Assembly: GCF_029892445.1 (NCBI RefSeq)
Contig: NZ_JARXVJ010000001.1
Span: 248,001 to 312,000, forward strand
Source of the DNA: Chryseobacterium sp. H1D6B
Lineage (GTDB): Bacteria; Bacteroidota; Bacteroidia; Flavobacteriales; Weeksellaceae
Reading direction: 5' to 3'
Length of the DNA: 64,000 bases
Position 1 is the first letter of the stretch. Each line of letters starts with the position of its first letter. Shown here in pieces: positions 8,645-17,653 of this stretch. Below the pieces are notes generated by a model that ran no database searches, was not told the DNA's origin, and saw nothing but the letters and a program-made list of their open reading frames with translations. Position numbers and translations under genes: made by a program.

Positions 8645-10111
8645 TTAATATCCGGGATTTTGTACTAAGTTCGGATTCAGGTTAATGGCATCCTGAGGAA
8701 TAGGCAATACAAATCTAAAGTTACCTGCTGGAAGTGTTTTTAAAGCTCCAGCCGGCACATCTGTTCCTCCTCCATTGGCAGCGGAACCATAGTCTGACCT
8801 TACAACGGATTGTCCTAATCTTTTTATGGTCCAGAACCTGTCATTCTCAAATGCTAACTCTAATCTTCTTTCATTGTATACAGCATTTAATAATGCCGTC
8901 CCCGTTTCTGTTCCCGGCGTGTAAGAAGTATAACGCTGCATTCTTAATGTATTAAGCAAAGCAAGTGCTCTTGCCTGATCCGGAGCGGATGATTTCATAT
9001 ATGCTTCCGCAACATTAAGATATACCTCAGCAGCTCTTAAAAATTTAACATCTACAACCTGTGCTGCAGACGAGCCAGCTCTTGATCTGTATTTAATAAC
9101 ATTATTATACGGAGTGCTTCCAAAATTAGCAGTAAGAATATAAGCTTCTTTTCTAATATCTGAAGTTCCATATTTTGTAAACAGATCATAATTTACATTA
9201 TATTCTGGACGAATACCAGATGAATTTTGATTATAAGCTACCCCAACAGTTACATTATCAGACCCTAAATTAGAATTTAAAATAGTAAATAATTCTCCAT
9301 CATCTGTAGCATCCCTCCAAATATTTACAAAATTTGTATTTGTTCCTACAGATGAAGAAGCAGCAATACACTGTTCACCATATTGTACTGCTTTGTCATA
9401 CTCTCCTTTATATAAATAAACACGGGATAGAATCCCTAATACTGATGTTTTATTTAATCTTCCTACCGTTGAATTTGAAGTATTAATTTTAGCCAGTGCA
9501 TCCTGGAGATCAGCAATAATTTTATCATAAGTAACTGTTACCGATGCATCTCTTGCTGGTTTTATTTCGGGATCAAAAGCTGTTACATAGGCAATTCCTA
9601 AAGACGATGAAGCGTCACTGCTTTGTGTAGGAATCTTTGCATAGGCTCTTACAAGATCAAAATGAGCAATAGCTCTTACTGCTTTAGCTTCGCCTTCTAT
9701 ATTTTTCATGTAATCTGTATAAGGAACTTTATTAATGTTAACCAAAATATTATTCGCTCTAGAGATCACTTTATATGCAGAAGTATACAAAGCCGTAACA
9801 GCACTTGTCTGCGGGGTGTATGACCATTCATAAGCAGATTTATTAGTCTGTCTTCCCTGGGTATTTAAAATCAGGTTATCTGCCAGTACATCACCGAGTA
9901 TTATAGAACTTCCTGTATCACCGTTATAGTAGGTAGGACTTTTGAAAGCATCATAAGTACCGTCCATCACCACTCTAAAATTGGATTCCGATGTAAAAAT
10001 ATTAGACGGCGAATCTTGATCGTTGGGAAGGACATCAAATCTTTCATCACTGCACTGAAGTGATAAAAAAGATACTAGTGATACAATTGCTATATTAATT
10101 ATTTTTCTCAT
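8645..10111 (-). CDS. RagB/SusD-family nutrient-binding lipoprotein
   Basis: A 488-residue outer-membrane lipoprotein that caps its SusC partner and captures substrate at the cell surface. A lipoprotein signal ends in LSLQC at about residue 20. SusD features are visible: the N-terminal TPR-containing half (ISRANNILVNINKVPY; EGEAKAVRAIAHFDLVRAYAK) and the C-terminal SusD domain with YLNVAEAYMKS, ALLNTLRMQR, YNERRLELAFENDRFWTIKRLG and PIPQDAINLNPNLVQNPGY. Each of these is a hallmark of the family. It starts 13 bases after its SusC gene. No glycosidase, protease or regulator is adjacent, so the imported substrate cannot be predicted. Confidence 0.95.
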   Translation of the reverse strand: MRKIINIAIVSLVSFLSLQCSDERFDVLPNDQDSPSNIFTSESNFRVVMDGTYDAFKSPTYYNGDTGSSIILGDVLADNLILNTQGRQTNKSAYEWSYTPQTSAVTALYTSAYKVISRANNILVNINKVPYTDYMKNIEGEAKAVRAIAHFDLVRAYAKIPTQSSDASSSLGIAYVTAFDPEIKPARDASVTVTYDKIIADLQDALAKINTSNSTVGRLNKTSVLGILSRVYLYKGEYDKAVQYGEQCIAASSSVGTNTNFVNIWRDATDDGELFTILNSNLGSDNVTVGVAYNQNSSGIRPEYNVNYDLFTKYGTSDIRKEAYILTANFGSTPYNNVIKYRSRAGSSAAQVVDVKFLRAAEVYLNVAEAYMKSSAPDQARALALLNTLRMQRYTSYTPGTETGTALLNAVYNERRLELAFENDRFWTIKRLGQSVVRSDYGSAANGGGTDVPAGALKTLPAGNFRFVLPIPQDAINLNPNLVQNPGY

Positions 10112-10124
10112 AATGTATTGTGTT

Positions 10125-12956
10125 TTAAAATTCTACTTCTATTCCGAACAAATATGTTTTTACAGCAGGATAGCTGTATAAAGAAAATGCTCCGCTTATA
10201 AATGTCTGTCCCGCTCCTGTCTGATTTTCTCCAGAACCTACAGAAACTTCCGGATCTCCTTCAAATTTTGTCCATGTGGCCAAATTCTGTCCTGTAACAG
10301 ACAACCTGATTCTATTTACAGGAAAATCTTCACCCAATATTTTCTTATCAAGTGTATATCCAATACTTACATTTCTTAATCTTAAATAGGATGCATTCTG
10401 TAAAAACCGGTCTGTAGTCTGCAGTCCTGTAATTCCGCCAGGCGCATTTGCTGTATTGTTTGGTCTCGGCAGTACATTGGTCTGCCCAGGAGCTGTCCAA
10501 TAATTTGCGGCATCGGCTCTCAGGTTGCCGGTAGTTCCGTTTGTATAATTCAACATATCAAGCGCCATGTTGTTATAGGTATAATTCCCTGACTTATAAC
10601 TAAAATCTGCCTGCAGATCTAGGCCTTTGTAAGAGACACTGGTCCCAAAACCTCCAAAAAATTTCGGAAGCGGTGATTTACCTTCTATTAAAACGGCATC
10701 ATTAGAATTATATATTTCTGTAGTTCCTCCGTTTTTAGTATAATATATTTCGTTTCCATTATCAGGATTAATTCCTGCACTTCTTACCAGATAAAATGAA
10801 AACGGCTCATATCCCTCTCTTAAAATATTAGATCCGTAAATTCTTTCTGTTTCTCCGTCTCTTAATTTATTGAGTCTATAACTCATTATACTTGTATTAG
10901 CCCGGATGCTCCAGTTAAAATCTTTAGTCTTAATAATATCGGCAGAAAGACTGATTTCAAACCCTTTATTGGTAAGATCCCCTGCATTAATATATTTTGA
11001 ATAGCCTCCGCCCTCTGAGCTGAGTTCAGGTATTGATAATATGAAATCTTTTTTCTGATCAATAAAATAATCTAAGGTTCCTTTAATTCTGTTCTTTAAA
11101 AAGCCAAATTCAGCTCCATAATTTTGAGATTTTGTTACTTCCCATTTAAGATCTGGGTTTCCATAGACATTATTTAATGCTACTGTCGGAAAGCCCCCAT
11201 ATCCTCCTCCTGACATTAATATATTATTTAGATTGAGGCCGATATTATTATATCCTCTCGTTCCAATAGATGCTCTAAGTTTTAAAAGAGATAAAACATT
11301 ATTATCTTTTAAGAAATCTTCATTGGACACATTCCATGCACCGCTTAATGACCAAAAAGGTTCAGATGTTACATTATTTTTTCCAAATCTGGAATCTTTA
11401 TCCTGTCTAGCAGAAGCTGTTACAATATATTTTTTAGCGTAATCATACGTTAAAAAAGCTCCGTAAGAGAATGTTCGGTATAACTCATTATAACCCGCTA
11501 CGGCAAAAGGAGTTGAAGCATTACCCAGTTCACTTGAGGTAGGAATGGCGAAATTTCTTCCTGTACCGCTGATATAGTCGTTTCTAAACTCTGTATATTC
11601 CACTAACCCTAATAAGTCAATACTATGTCTTCCAAATGATTTTACATAATTCAATGTATTAGAATTGGTATATCTAAAACGGTTCTGGTTTTGTTCTGTG
11701 GCACTACCACCGATTCCCAAAACTGTATCAAGGTAAGATCCCCTCAAGATCTTAGAAGTTCTTCTTACATTATTGTAATATCCTCCCAGCTGTGTTTTAA
11801 AGTTTAAGCCATTTATAATTTTATACTGAGCAAAAATATTTCCGTCAAAAATTAATGAATTAATATTCTCAGGATTATTCTTAAGAGCTTCTAAAACGGG
11901 AAATCCCTGTTGTGTAGGATTATAACTTCCATCTGCATTAAAGACTGGTTCATAAGGATTATAAGAATACATTGCTTTAAATGGATTCTGTGTATTATTC
12001 CTGTCTCTTATTTCCTGAGACGTACTGTAATTCACTCCAGTGGATACTCCAAAACTCAGCCTGTCAGTGGGTGAAGCTTCATATTTTATCCTTCCTGTGT
12101 ATTTTTTATAAGCATCAATATTCTGTACAATTCCATTATCTGAATCGTATCCTAGTGAAAATGTATATTTAGATTTTTCATTCCCTCCTCTTATGCCTAT
12201 TTGGTAAGATTCGATGGCCGATCTCCTCAAAATATCTTTCTGCCAGTCATGATCTAATGCCAGAGCCGCCGCGGCATCTTTATCAGTCCAGTCAGAATAT
12301 CCCGCTATTCCTAGCGCGAACATTTTTTTCTCATAGTCTATCTTTTCCGCGGCATTCATCATCCGGAAATTAATGTCCTTAATTTTCTCAGAGAAACCTA
12401 TCCGGGAGCTTAATGTAATGACAGGTTTCCCGGATTTACCGCTTTTTGTAGTCAATACAATCACTCCATTAGCCCCCTGCGAACCGTAAATAGCGGCAGC
12501 GGCAGCATCTTTCAGCACCGATATACTTTCATAATCGGCAGGATTTATAGAGTTAAAGACATCCTGGGCTCTTTGGTCATTTCCCACAATAAACCCGTCA
12601 ATTACAAATAATGGATTAGAAGCTCCTACGCTGGCAGTCACATTTCCCAACCCCCGGATATTAATTGCTGATCCAGCACCCGGCTTGCCATTCAATGCTG
12701 ATATATCTAAACCAGCGGCTTTTCCCTGCAGTGCATTAGTTCCCAATGTAGAGGAAGAAAAATTTGACAGTGATTTTCCTGAAACAACGGTAATGGCAGA
12801 AGTCACCTCATCTTTGCTTTTCTTCTGATATCCGGTGATTATGACTTCATCAATTTTCGCTTCTTTTACAGAGTCGTTAGCTTTTTTTTGAGCATTTACA
12901 CACTGACCTGTAAAAAACAAAGCAGCAGTTGTTAAAATGCATAATTTCAAATTCAT
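10125..12956 (-). CDS. SusC/RagA-family TonB-linked outer-membrane protein
   Basis: A 943-residue TonB-dependent outer-membrane channel importing the ligand captured by the adjacent SusD-like protein. The signal peptide is residues 1-22 (ending VNAQ). A TonB-box-like segment IDEVIITGYQ follows directly, then the plug domain with AAAAAIYGSQGANGVIVLTTK (motif core AIYGSQGANGVI), and a long beta-barrel rich in alternating Y/F residues ending in aromatic F. Most SusC proteins have a CarboxypepD_reg-like domain between signal and TonB box. It is absent here, making the protein shorter than the usual 1000 residues or more. It is first in the operon with the SusD gene. Confidence 0.95.
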   Translation of the reverse strand: MNLKLCILTTAALFFTGQCVNAQKKANDSVKEAKIDEVIITGYQKKSKDEVTSAITVVSGKSLSNFSSSTLGTNALQGKAAGLDISALNGKPGAGSAINIRGLGNVTASVGASNPLFVIDGFIVGNDQRAQDVFNSINPADYESISVLKDAAAAAIYGSQGANGVIVLTTKSGKSGKPVITLSSRIGFSEKIKDINFRMMNAAEKIDYEKKMFALGIAGYSDWTDKDAAAALALDHDWQKDILRRSAIESYQIGIRGGNEKSKYTFSLGYDSDNGIVQNIDAYKKYTGRIKYEASPTDRLSFGVSTGVNYSTSQEIRDRNNTQNPFKAMYSYNPYEPVFNADGSYNPTQQGFPVLEALKNNPENINSLIFDGNIFAQYKIINGLNFKTQLGGYYNNVRRTSKILRGSYLDTVLGIGGSATEQNQNRFRYTNSNTLNYVKSFGRHSIDLLGLVEYTEFRNDYISGTGRNFAIPTSSELGNASTPFAVAGYNELYRTFSYGAFLTYDYAKKYIVTASARQDKDSRFGKNNVTSEPFWSLSGAWNVSNEDFLKDNNVLSLLKLRASIGTRGYNNIGLNLNNILMSGGGYGGFPTVALNNVYGNPDLKWEVTKSQNYGAEFGFLKNRIKGTLDYFIDQKKDFILSIPELSSEGGGYSKYINAGDLTNKGFEISLSADIIKTKDFNWSIRANTSIMSYRLNKLRDGETERIYGSNILREGYEPFSFYLVRSAGINPDNGNEIYYTKNGGTTEIYNSNDAVLIEGKSPLPKFFGGFGTSVSYKGLDLQADFSYKSGNYTYNNMALDMLNYTNGTTGNLRADAANYWTAPGQTNVLPRPNNTANAPGGITGLQTTDRFLQNASYLRLRNVSIGYTLDKKILGEDFPVNRIRLSVTGQNLATWTKFEGDPEVSVGSGENQTGAGQTFISGAFSLYSYPAVKTYLFGIEVEF

Positions 12957-13406
12957 CTTTCTTTATTTAGTGTTTTATGTGAGCAAATATGTTAATAAGC
13001 AATAACAATAGCAACTCATAAAACACTGTAAAACAACATACTAAACCTTAATAATTTTCATTAAGATTATTAAGAGTGAACAATTATATACATCTTATTA
13101 GAAAGAAGAAAGAAAAAAAATCTTCATAAACGTTTTTTTAACGTTTTTTCAGCAACAAAAAAAAGAAATTAAAATACTTTAAATGTCTTTTAATCTGAAA
13201 AAAAATCAATAAATAGAAACAATATTAGTTAATTAATTAAATAACCCATTCAACATATTATTTAAAAAAAAATAGAAATTCAGTTAACAATCAGCTATTA
13301 AAATAACCTAAAAGTTAAAAATTAAATTCAAAAAAGATTTATTTTAATACAAATTTATTAATGAGGCAAAATATAGTATCCATAAAATATTTCGTTATAT
13401 AAAACA
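12957..13406. other. AT-rich intergenic region upstream of the SusC gene
   Basis: About 450 bases without a credible gene. The stretch is extremely AT-rich with many A- and T-runs and stops in all frames. It must hold the SusCD promoter, but no convincing TTG/TAnnTTTG pair stands out. It has no obvious hairpin apart from the HMG-CoA synthase terminator at its far end. Confidence 0.6.
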
Positions 13407-13432
13407 AAAGCCGGCTGTAAACAGCCGGCTTT
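13407..13432 (-). terminator. Rho-independent terminator downstream of HMG-CoA synthase
   Basis: AAAGCCGGCTGT (13407-13418) and ACAGCCGGCTTT (13421-13432) form a perfect 12-bp stem with a 2-base loop. On the minus strand a T-rich tail follows. It is 21 bases past the stop at 13453. Confidence 0.88.
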
Positions 13433-13452
13433 CAATGTATTTTTATCAAAAC

Positions 13453-14781
13453 TTATTTTTGATAATTATAGTATCTCGCTCCTTTTAAAACAGGGTTTTC
13501 TAATTCTACATGGGTAAGCCCAAACCCTTTATAATTCTGATTTACAGACTTATCAATCTGTTTTCTATGAAGCTTTTCATAAGTTTCAAAATCAACAGCT
13601 GTTCTATTATTGAGGTTTTCAAATAAATTCCATTTTGAAACTACTGATTTCCAGTTTTCTGAAACTTTTCCTGCAAAAACTTTAGATTTAGATCCGCTTC
13701 CGTAGCCAAAGAATCCTATTTCCGCTCCGGAAAGTTCTTCATTTTCGTTAAAAGCAGTTTGTAAAGCTGAAAGAAGTGCCATAAAAATAGAAGCCGTATA
13801 CATATTTCCGATCTCTGATGATGCTCTTTGTGATGTTTCAATTTTATCACTGATCAATTTTAAGTATTCCTCAGATTTCGACACCGTTTTTTGTTCATCA
13901 ATAGTTGAATAGGAAAGTCCGTTTTCCAGGCTGTAAATTTCCGTAAAAACCCTTTTCCCGTGAAAGGCATAAGGAAGATGGAAAATAAGGTATTTCCAAT
14001 CTTCATAAGGCTTATTCCGGCCTGTAATTTTTTTATAATGATGGTATGCTTCTCTGATTCTATCCTGATAACACTGGTTAGAATACTGCCCGTCAAAAAC
14101 CGGTTCATCTGTAAAAATTTCGATTTTATCAGGAAATCCTTCCGGAGCATTCTTTAGATCTTCTTTTTTAAAGTAACGTCTAGGTTTAAAAAAATCAAAA
14201 ACACTTTCAGCAGCCACTCCCCATTGGTTTTCAATTTCCAGCAGATCAGGCTTTGAAGAAACCAGTAAAGCGACTGCACCTCCACCTTGTGTATATTCAC
14301 CAGAAGAATCCAATTCATATTTAGCATAATCACTGGCAATAACAACTGCTTTTTTATCAGGATTTACTCTTACAAAATCGAGGGAGTTATGAAGAGCGTC
14401 TACAGCGCCGATGCATGCGAAAGTCATATCTACCACATCACAGTTTTTAAAACATCTTTCACCGAATTCTGCTTCCAATATTTTTTCTACCATCTGCACT
14501 GCATAAGCAGCCGTAGGTTTAGCGGCATCCAATGCACTTTCAGTTCCTAAGTATATTCTCGATATCTCTTTGGGATTAATCGTATAATCATTAATTAATT
14601 TTAATAATGCTTCTGCGGCAAAAGTAGCAGCATCTTCATGAACATCTGGAAATCCCATTTTATGGAGTCCTAGTCCTTTTTCAAGTTTCGCAGGTTCAAT
14701 ACCTCTTTTTTCTGCCAGCTGTTTAATTTCTAAATATAAAGAAGGTACATAATAGCCCGCTGCTTCAATTCCAAAACTCAT
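13453..14781 (-). CDS. Hydroxymethylglutaryl-CoA synthase (mevalonate pathway)
   Basis: Condenses acetoacetyl-CoA and acetyl-CoA to HMG-CoA, the committed entry to the mevalonate route for isoprenoids. The ATG at 14781 gives 442 residues beginning MSFGIEAAGYYVP, as in homologues; a TTG three codons upstream is less likely. The thiolase-like fold shows the catalytic acid in YLGTES (Glu81), the acyl-accepting cysteine in MTFACIGA (Cys123), and the histidine region LIFHLPYAFHGKR. A C-terminal FGYGSGSKSKVF completes the active site. Flavobacteriia typically use the mevalonate route. It is flanked by terminators on both sides, so probably monocistronic. Confidence 0.93.
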   Translation of the reverse strand: MSFGIEAAGYYVPSLYLEIKQLAEKRGIEPAKLEKGLGLHKMGFPDVHEDAATFAAEALLKLINDYTINPKEISRIYLGTESALDAAKPTAAYAVQMVEKILEAEFGERCFKNCDVVDMTFACIGAVDALHNSLDFVRVNPDKKAVVIASDYAKYELDSSGEYTQGGGAVALLVSSKPDLLEIENQWGVAAESVFDFFKPRRYFKKEDLKNAPEGFPDKIEIFTDEPVFDGQYSNQCYQDRIREAYHHYKKITGRNKPYEDWKYLIFHLPYAFHGKRVFTEIYSLENGLSYSTIDEQKTVSKSEEYLKLISDKIETSQRASSEIGNMYTASIFMALLSALQTAFNENEELSGAEIGFFGYGSGSKSKVFAGKVSENWKSVVSKWNLFENLNNRTAVDFETYEKLHRKQIDKSVNQNYKGFGLTHVELENPVLKGARYYNYQK

Positions 14782-14878
14782 AATTCTCAAATTTTCATAC
14801 GAATTTATAAAAGAAAACTGTATTAAGCATTCCTTATCGATGAATTTTTAGGATGACTTTTGTCAATTTTATAATTAA

Positions 14879-14905
14879 AAAAGCACTTCTAAAAGAAGTG
14901 CTTTT
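14879..14905 (-). terminator. Rho-independent terminator of the M1 peptidase operon
   Basis: AAAAGCACTTCT (14879-14890) and AGAAGTGCTTTT (14894-14905) form a 12-bp stem with an AAA loop, immediately beyond the peptidase stop at 14909. The A-run on the far side reads as U-rich tail on the minus strand. Confidence 0.85.
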
Positions 14906-14908
14906 GAT

Positions 14909-17419
14909 TTATTTAAAACTTTCAATTGCTTTATTTATAGCATCTATCTGGAGGTTGATACTCGCTGCATTTTGTGGGTTCTGTTTCAGCAGATCCATTT
15001 TTTTATTAAGACCGTCTTTCAGCATCTGAGAGATCATCATTTTGACCTGCGGGTTATCTCCCATCTGGCTTTTTGCCTGTACCAAAAGCTTTGTAATGCT
15101 TTCAGTGGCTTTCAAGTTATCAGAAGTCATGATCCAGTTGTACCCTTCTTCAGCTGTTTTCCCCAATTCAGGATTCTGGAATTTTATGAATGGATAAAAT
15201 GCCACCAGTGGAGCAATATTGGCCATTTGAGAGGTCACTTTATTTTTAACAACAACTGGCAGCAATAATGTCAGCAAGTCATCGGAAGCATTCTCAAGAT
15301 CAATCTTATCTGCCAGGCCGGCTGCTCTTGAAGGATCAATAGCTGCAAGACCACCTAGAGAACTTCCTTTTACCGAATTAGAAACAGCATTTATTCCTTT
15401 TTCAAAAATCGGAAGGTATTTTTTATCTTTAGTTTTCGTTAAAGCAGTAATTGCAGCGGCCTGAACCAATGTTTTAGGATCATTAACAGCTAATTTCTCA
15501 ACATCGCTGATCAGAGCTTTGGACTGATCAGAGTTTGATAAATCCATTAATTCCAACGCTTTCATTCTTACTCTGAAATAAGGATCTTTTAATGCGGCAC
15601 CAAGTAATTTTGTTGCTGCAGGATTTTTGCCTACCTGATCTTTAATTGCGGTTAAAGCACTATACCTGCTCTTCAACTCTTTAGAATTGATGAACTGCAG
15701 TAAATATTGCTCTGGTGTTTTAGTATCTGTAATATCTGACACTAATATTCCATCTGCATTGATGTTGACCAGATCAGGATTTTTAGAAACATCAAAATTA
15801 AATGTATTTTTAGCTTCTGCATTTACCCATACATTATATCTTTTCGGTTTTCCGCTGTCGTACACATCAATTGCTAAAGGAAATTCGAATGGAAGTTCCT
15901 GAGACTGGTTGATATTCACGGTAACCTGCTTTTTAACGGGTTCGAAAGTATAAGTGTAATTCAGTTTTGGGTTGCCGCTTCCGAAATACCATTGGTTAAA
16001 GAACCAGTTCAGATCTTTTCCGGAAACTTTTTCAAATGATAATCTTAATTGGTGGGCTTCAGCATTTTGATACTCATTAGCTTTCAAGTAGTCATTCATC
16101 CCGGCAAAAAATGCATCATCCCCTAAATAATTTCTCAGCATATGTAAGATTCCGCCTCCTTTTTGGTAGGTCACCAAATCAAAAACATCCTCACGGGACT
16201 CATAATTAAAACGAACAAGATTTTTCTTGAAGTCAGCAGGGCTGTGAATGTACATATCTACATCTGTCATCTGATGATAATCAGCCTGGTCTTTTCCGTA
16301 TTTATATTCGTTCCAAAGGTATTCTGAATAATTAGCGAAAGATTCATTTACTGTTAAGTTACTCCAGCTTTCTGCCGTCACTAAATCTCCAAACCAGTGG
16401 TGGAATAATTCGTGCGCAATGGTATCTTCCCATTTGTTTTCATCTATTAACTGCCCGGGTTTTTGTAAAACACCGTTCCCGTGAAGGGTTGCAGTTGTAT
16501 TTTCCATCGCTCCGCTCACGTAATCTCTTCCGGAGATCTGTGCATATTTTGCCCAAGGATAATCATATCCCATTTTCTTTGAAAAGAAATCGATCATTTC
16601 CGGAGTATTTCCGTAGATCTGCTTTGCATAAGGCTCATATTCTTTTTCTACGTAATAGTCTACCGGAACATTTTTCCATTTGTCTTTAACAACAGCGTAT
16701 TCTCCCACTCCCATAAAGAAAAGGTATGTCGAATGTCTTTTATCCATTACCCAATGGTCTGTTCTTAATCCGTTTGATTCTTTTTGGGAATCTTTCATTA
16801 TCCCGTTGGAAAGAGTCACATATTTATCAGGAACGGTCATGTAAATTTCCTGTGTGGTCTTCTGATTGGGTTTGTCAATGGTCGGGAACCATGCTGAAGA
16901 AGATTCTGTTTCTCCCTGAGTCCAGATCTGCGTCGGTTTATCAGGATCTTTTCCTTGTGCATTGATGAAATACAGTCCTTTCGCATCATTAATGGCCATA
17001 CTTCCGGCCTGTTTTACCTCGCTCGGGCGGGATGTATATTTAATGTAAACGGTGTAATCCTGATTCTTCTGATAAGTTTTATCAAGATTGATCGTTAATA
17101 CATCATTTTTATACTCATATTTTAAAGGCGATCTTTTTCCATTGTTATCTAAGGCTACTTCATGAACCAGCATTCCTTTTGCATCCAATGTCAATTCATT
17201 TGTAGGATAAAAGTAAGGAGAGGCTGTTAACCATTCTTCACCGTTCATCTGCTCTTTCTGATAATCGAAATTTACTTTTAATTTGGTGTGTTTCAGCTCC
17301 GTTACTTTGGTATGTGTTGCTCTGTATACTTTTTCTCTTCCTGAGGTATCGGTTTGTGCTGCAACACTTCCGGAAAATAACATCCCAAGAACAGCAATAG
17401 ATAAAATGACCTTTTTCAT
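14909..17419 (-). CDS. M1-family zinc aminopeptidase, exported
   Basis: An 836-residue peptidase removing N-terminal residues from peptides. A signal peptide (residues 1-21, ending VAAQ) sends it to the periplasm or outside. An N-terminal beta-saddle domain is followed by the thermolysin-like catalytic domain with the substrate-anchoring GAMEN motif (VSGAMENTTATLH). The zinc site HELFHHWFGDLVT follows, with the third ligand in NESFANYSEYLW. The C-terminal third is helical with HEAT-like repeats (PYFRVRMKALELMDL; DPKTLVQAAAITALTK). All catalytic residues are present. It is last in a run with the 75-residue protein (2 bases upstream) and a serine hydrolase. Confidence 0.93.
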   Translation of the reverse strand: MKKVILSIAVLGMLFSGSVAAQTDTSGREKVYRATHTKVTELKHTKLKVNFDYQKEQMNGEEWLTASPYFYPTNELTLDAKGMLVHEVALDNNGKRSPLKYEYKNDVLTINLDKTYQKNQDYTVYIKYTSRPSEVKQAGSMAINDAKGLYFINAQGKDPDKPTQIWTQGETESSSAWFPTIDKPNQKTTQEIYMTVPDKYVTLSNGIMKDSQKESNGLRTDHWVMDKRHSTYLFFMGVGEYAVVKDKWKNVPVDYYVEKEYEPYAKQIYGNTPEMIDFFSKKMGYDYPWAKYAQISGRDYVSGAMENTTATLHGNGVLQKPGQLIDENKWEDTIAHELFHHWFGDLVTAESWSNLTVNESFANYSEYLWNEYKYGKDQADYHQMTDVDMYIHSPADFKKNLVRFNYESREDVFDLVTYQKGGGILHMLRNYLGDDAFFAGMNDYLKANEYQNAEAHQLRLSFEKVSGKDLNWFFNQWYFGSGNPKLNYTYTFEPVKKQVTVNINQSQELPFEFPLAIDVYDSGKPKRYNVWVNAEAKNTFNFDVSKNPDLVNINADGILVSDITDTKTPEQYLLQFINSKELKSRYSALTAIKDQVGKNPAATKLLGAALKDPYFRVRMKALELMDLSNSDQSKALISDVEKLAVNDPKTLVQAAAITALTKTKDKKYLPIFEKGINAVSNSVKGSSLGGLAAIDPSRAAGLADKIDLENASDDLLTLLLPVVVKNKVTSQMANIAPLVAFYPFIKFQNPELGKTAEEGYNWIMTSDNLKATESITKLLVQAKSQMGDNPQVKMMISQMLKDGLNKKMDLLKQNPQNAASINLQIDAINKAIESFK

Positions 17420-17421
17420 TA

Positions 17422-17649
17422 TTATTTTGAATTATTTTTTGTTAAGATATCAAAAATATCGTTGACCAGCGTCTCATAATCACCCTTTTTAAGCTGTTCT
17501 TTAGTTTTAGCAAAAGCTTTCTTCAGCTCACTGTCTGGGTTTTCATCATCAATGATCTCCACTGAATCTACTCCTTTTAATTGAAGCAGAGCATTTTTCA
17601 GTGCTTCAAGATCAGCTTTTTCTTCAGTAGTTATTTTTAAATATTTCAT
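17422..17649 (-). CDS. Small conserved-looking acidic protein, unknown function
   Basis: A 75-residue protein with no domain I can name confidently. The N-terminal half looks like a small alpha/beta unit (ITTEEKADLEALKNALLQL then GVDSVEIID). The C-terminal half is helical and charged (DSELKKAFAKTKEQLKKG). The mix and size recall antitoxin or RHH-type partner proteins, but no toxin lies beside it. It fits between a serine hydrolase stop at 17654 and the M1 peptidase start at 17419 with 2-4 base gaps. It is therefore almost certainly translated as part of that operon. Confidence 0.7.
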   Translation of the reverse strand: MKYLKITTEEKADLEALKNALLQLKGVDSVEIIDDENPDSELKKAFAKTKEQLKKGDYETLVNDIFDILTKNNSK

Positions 17650-17653
17650 TGTA

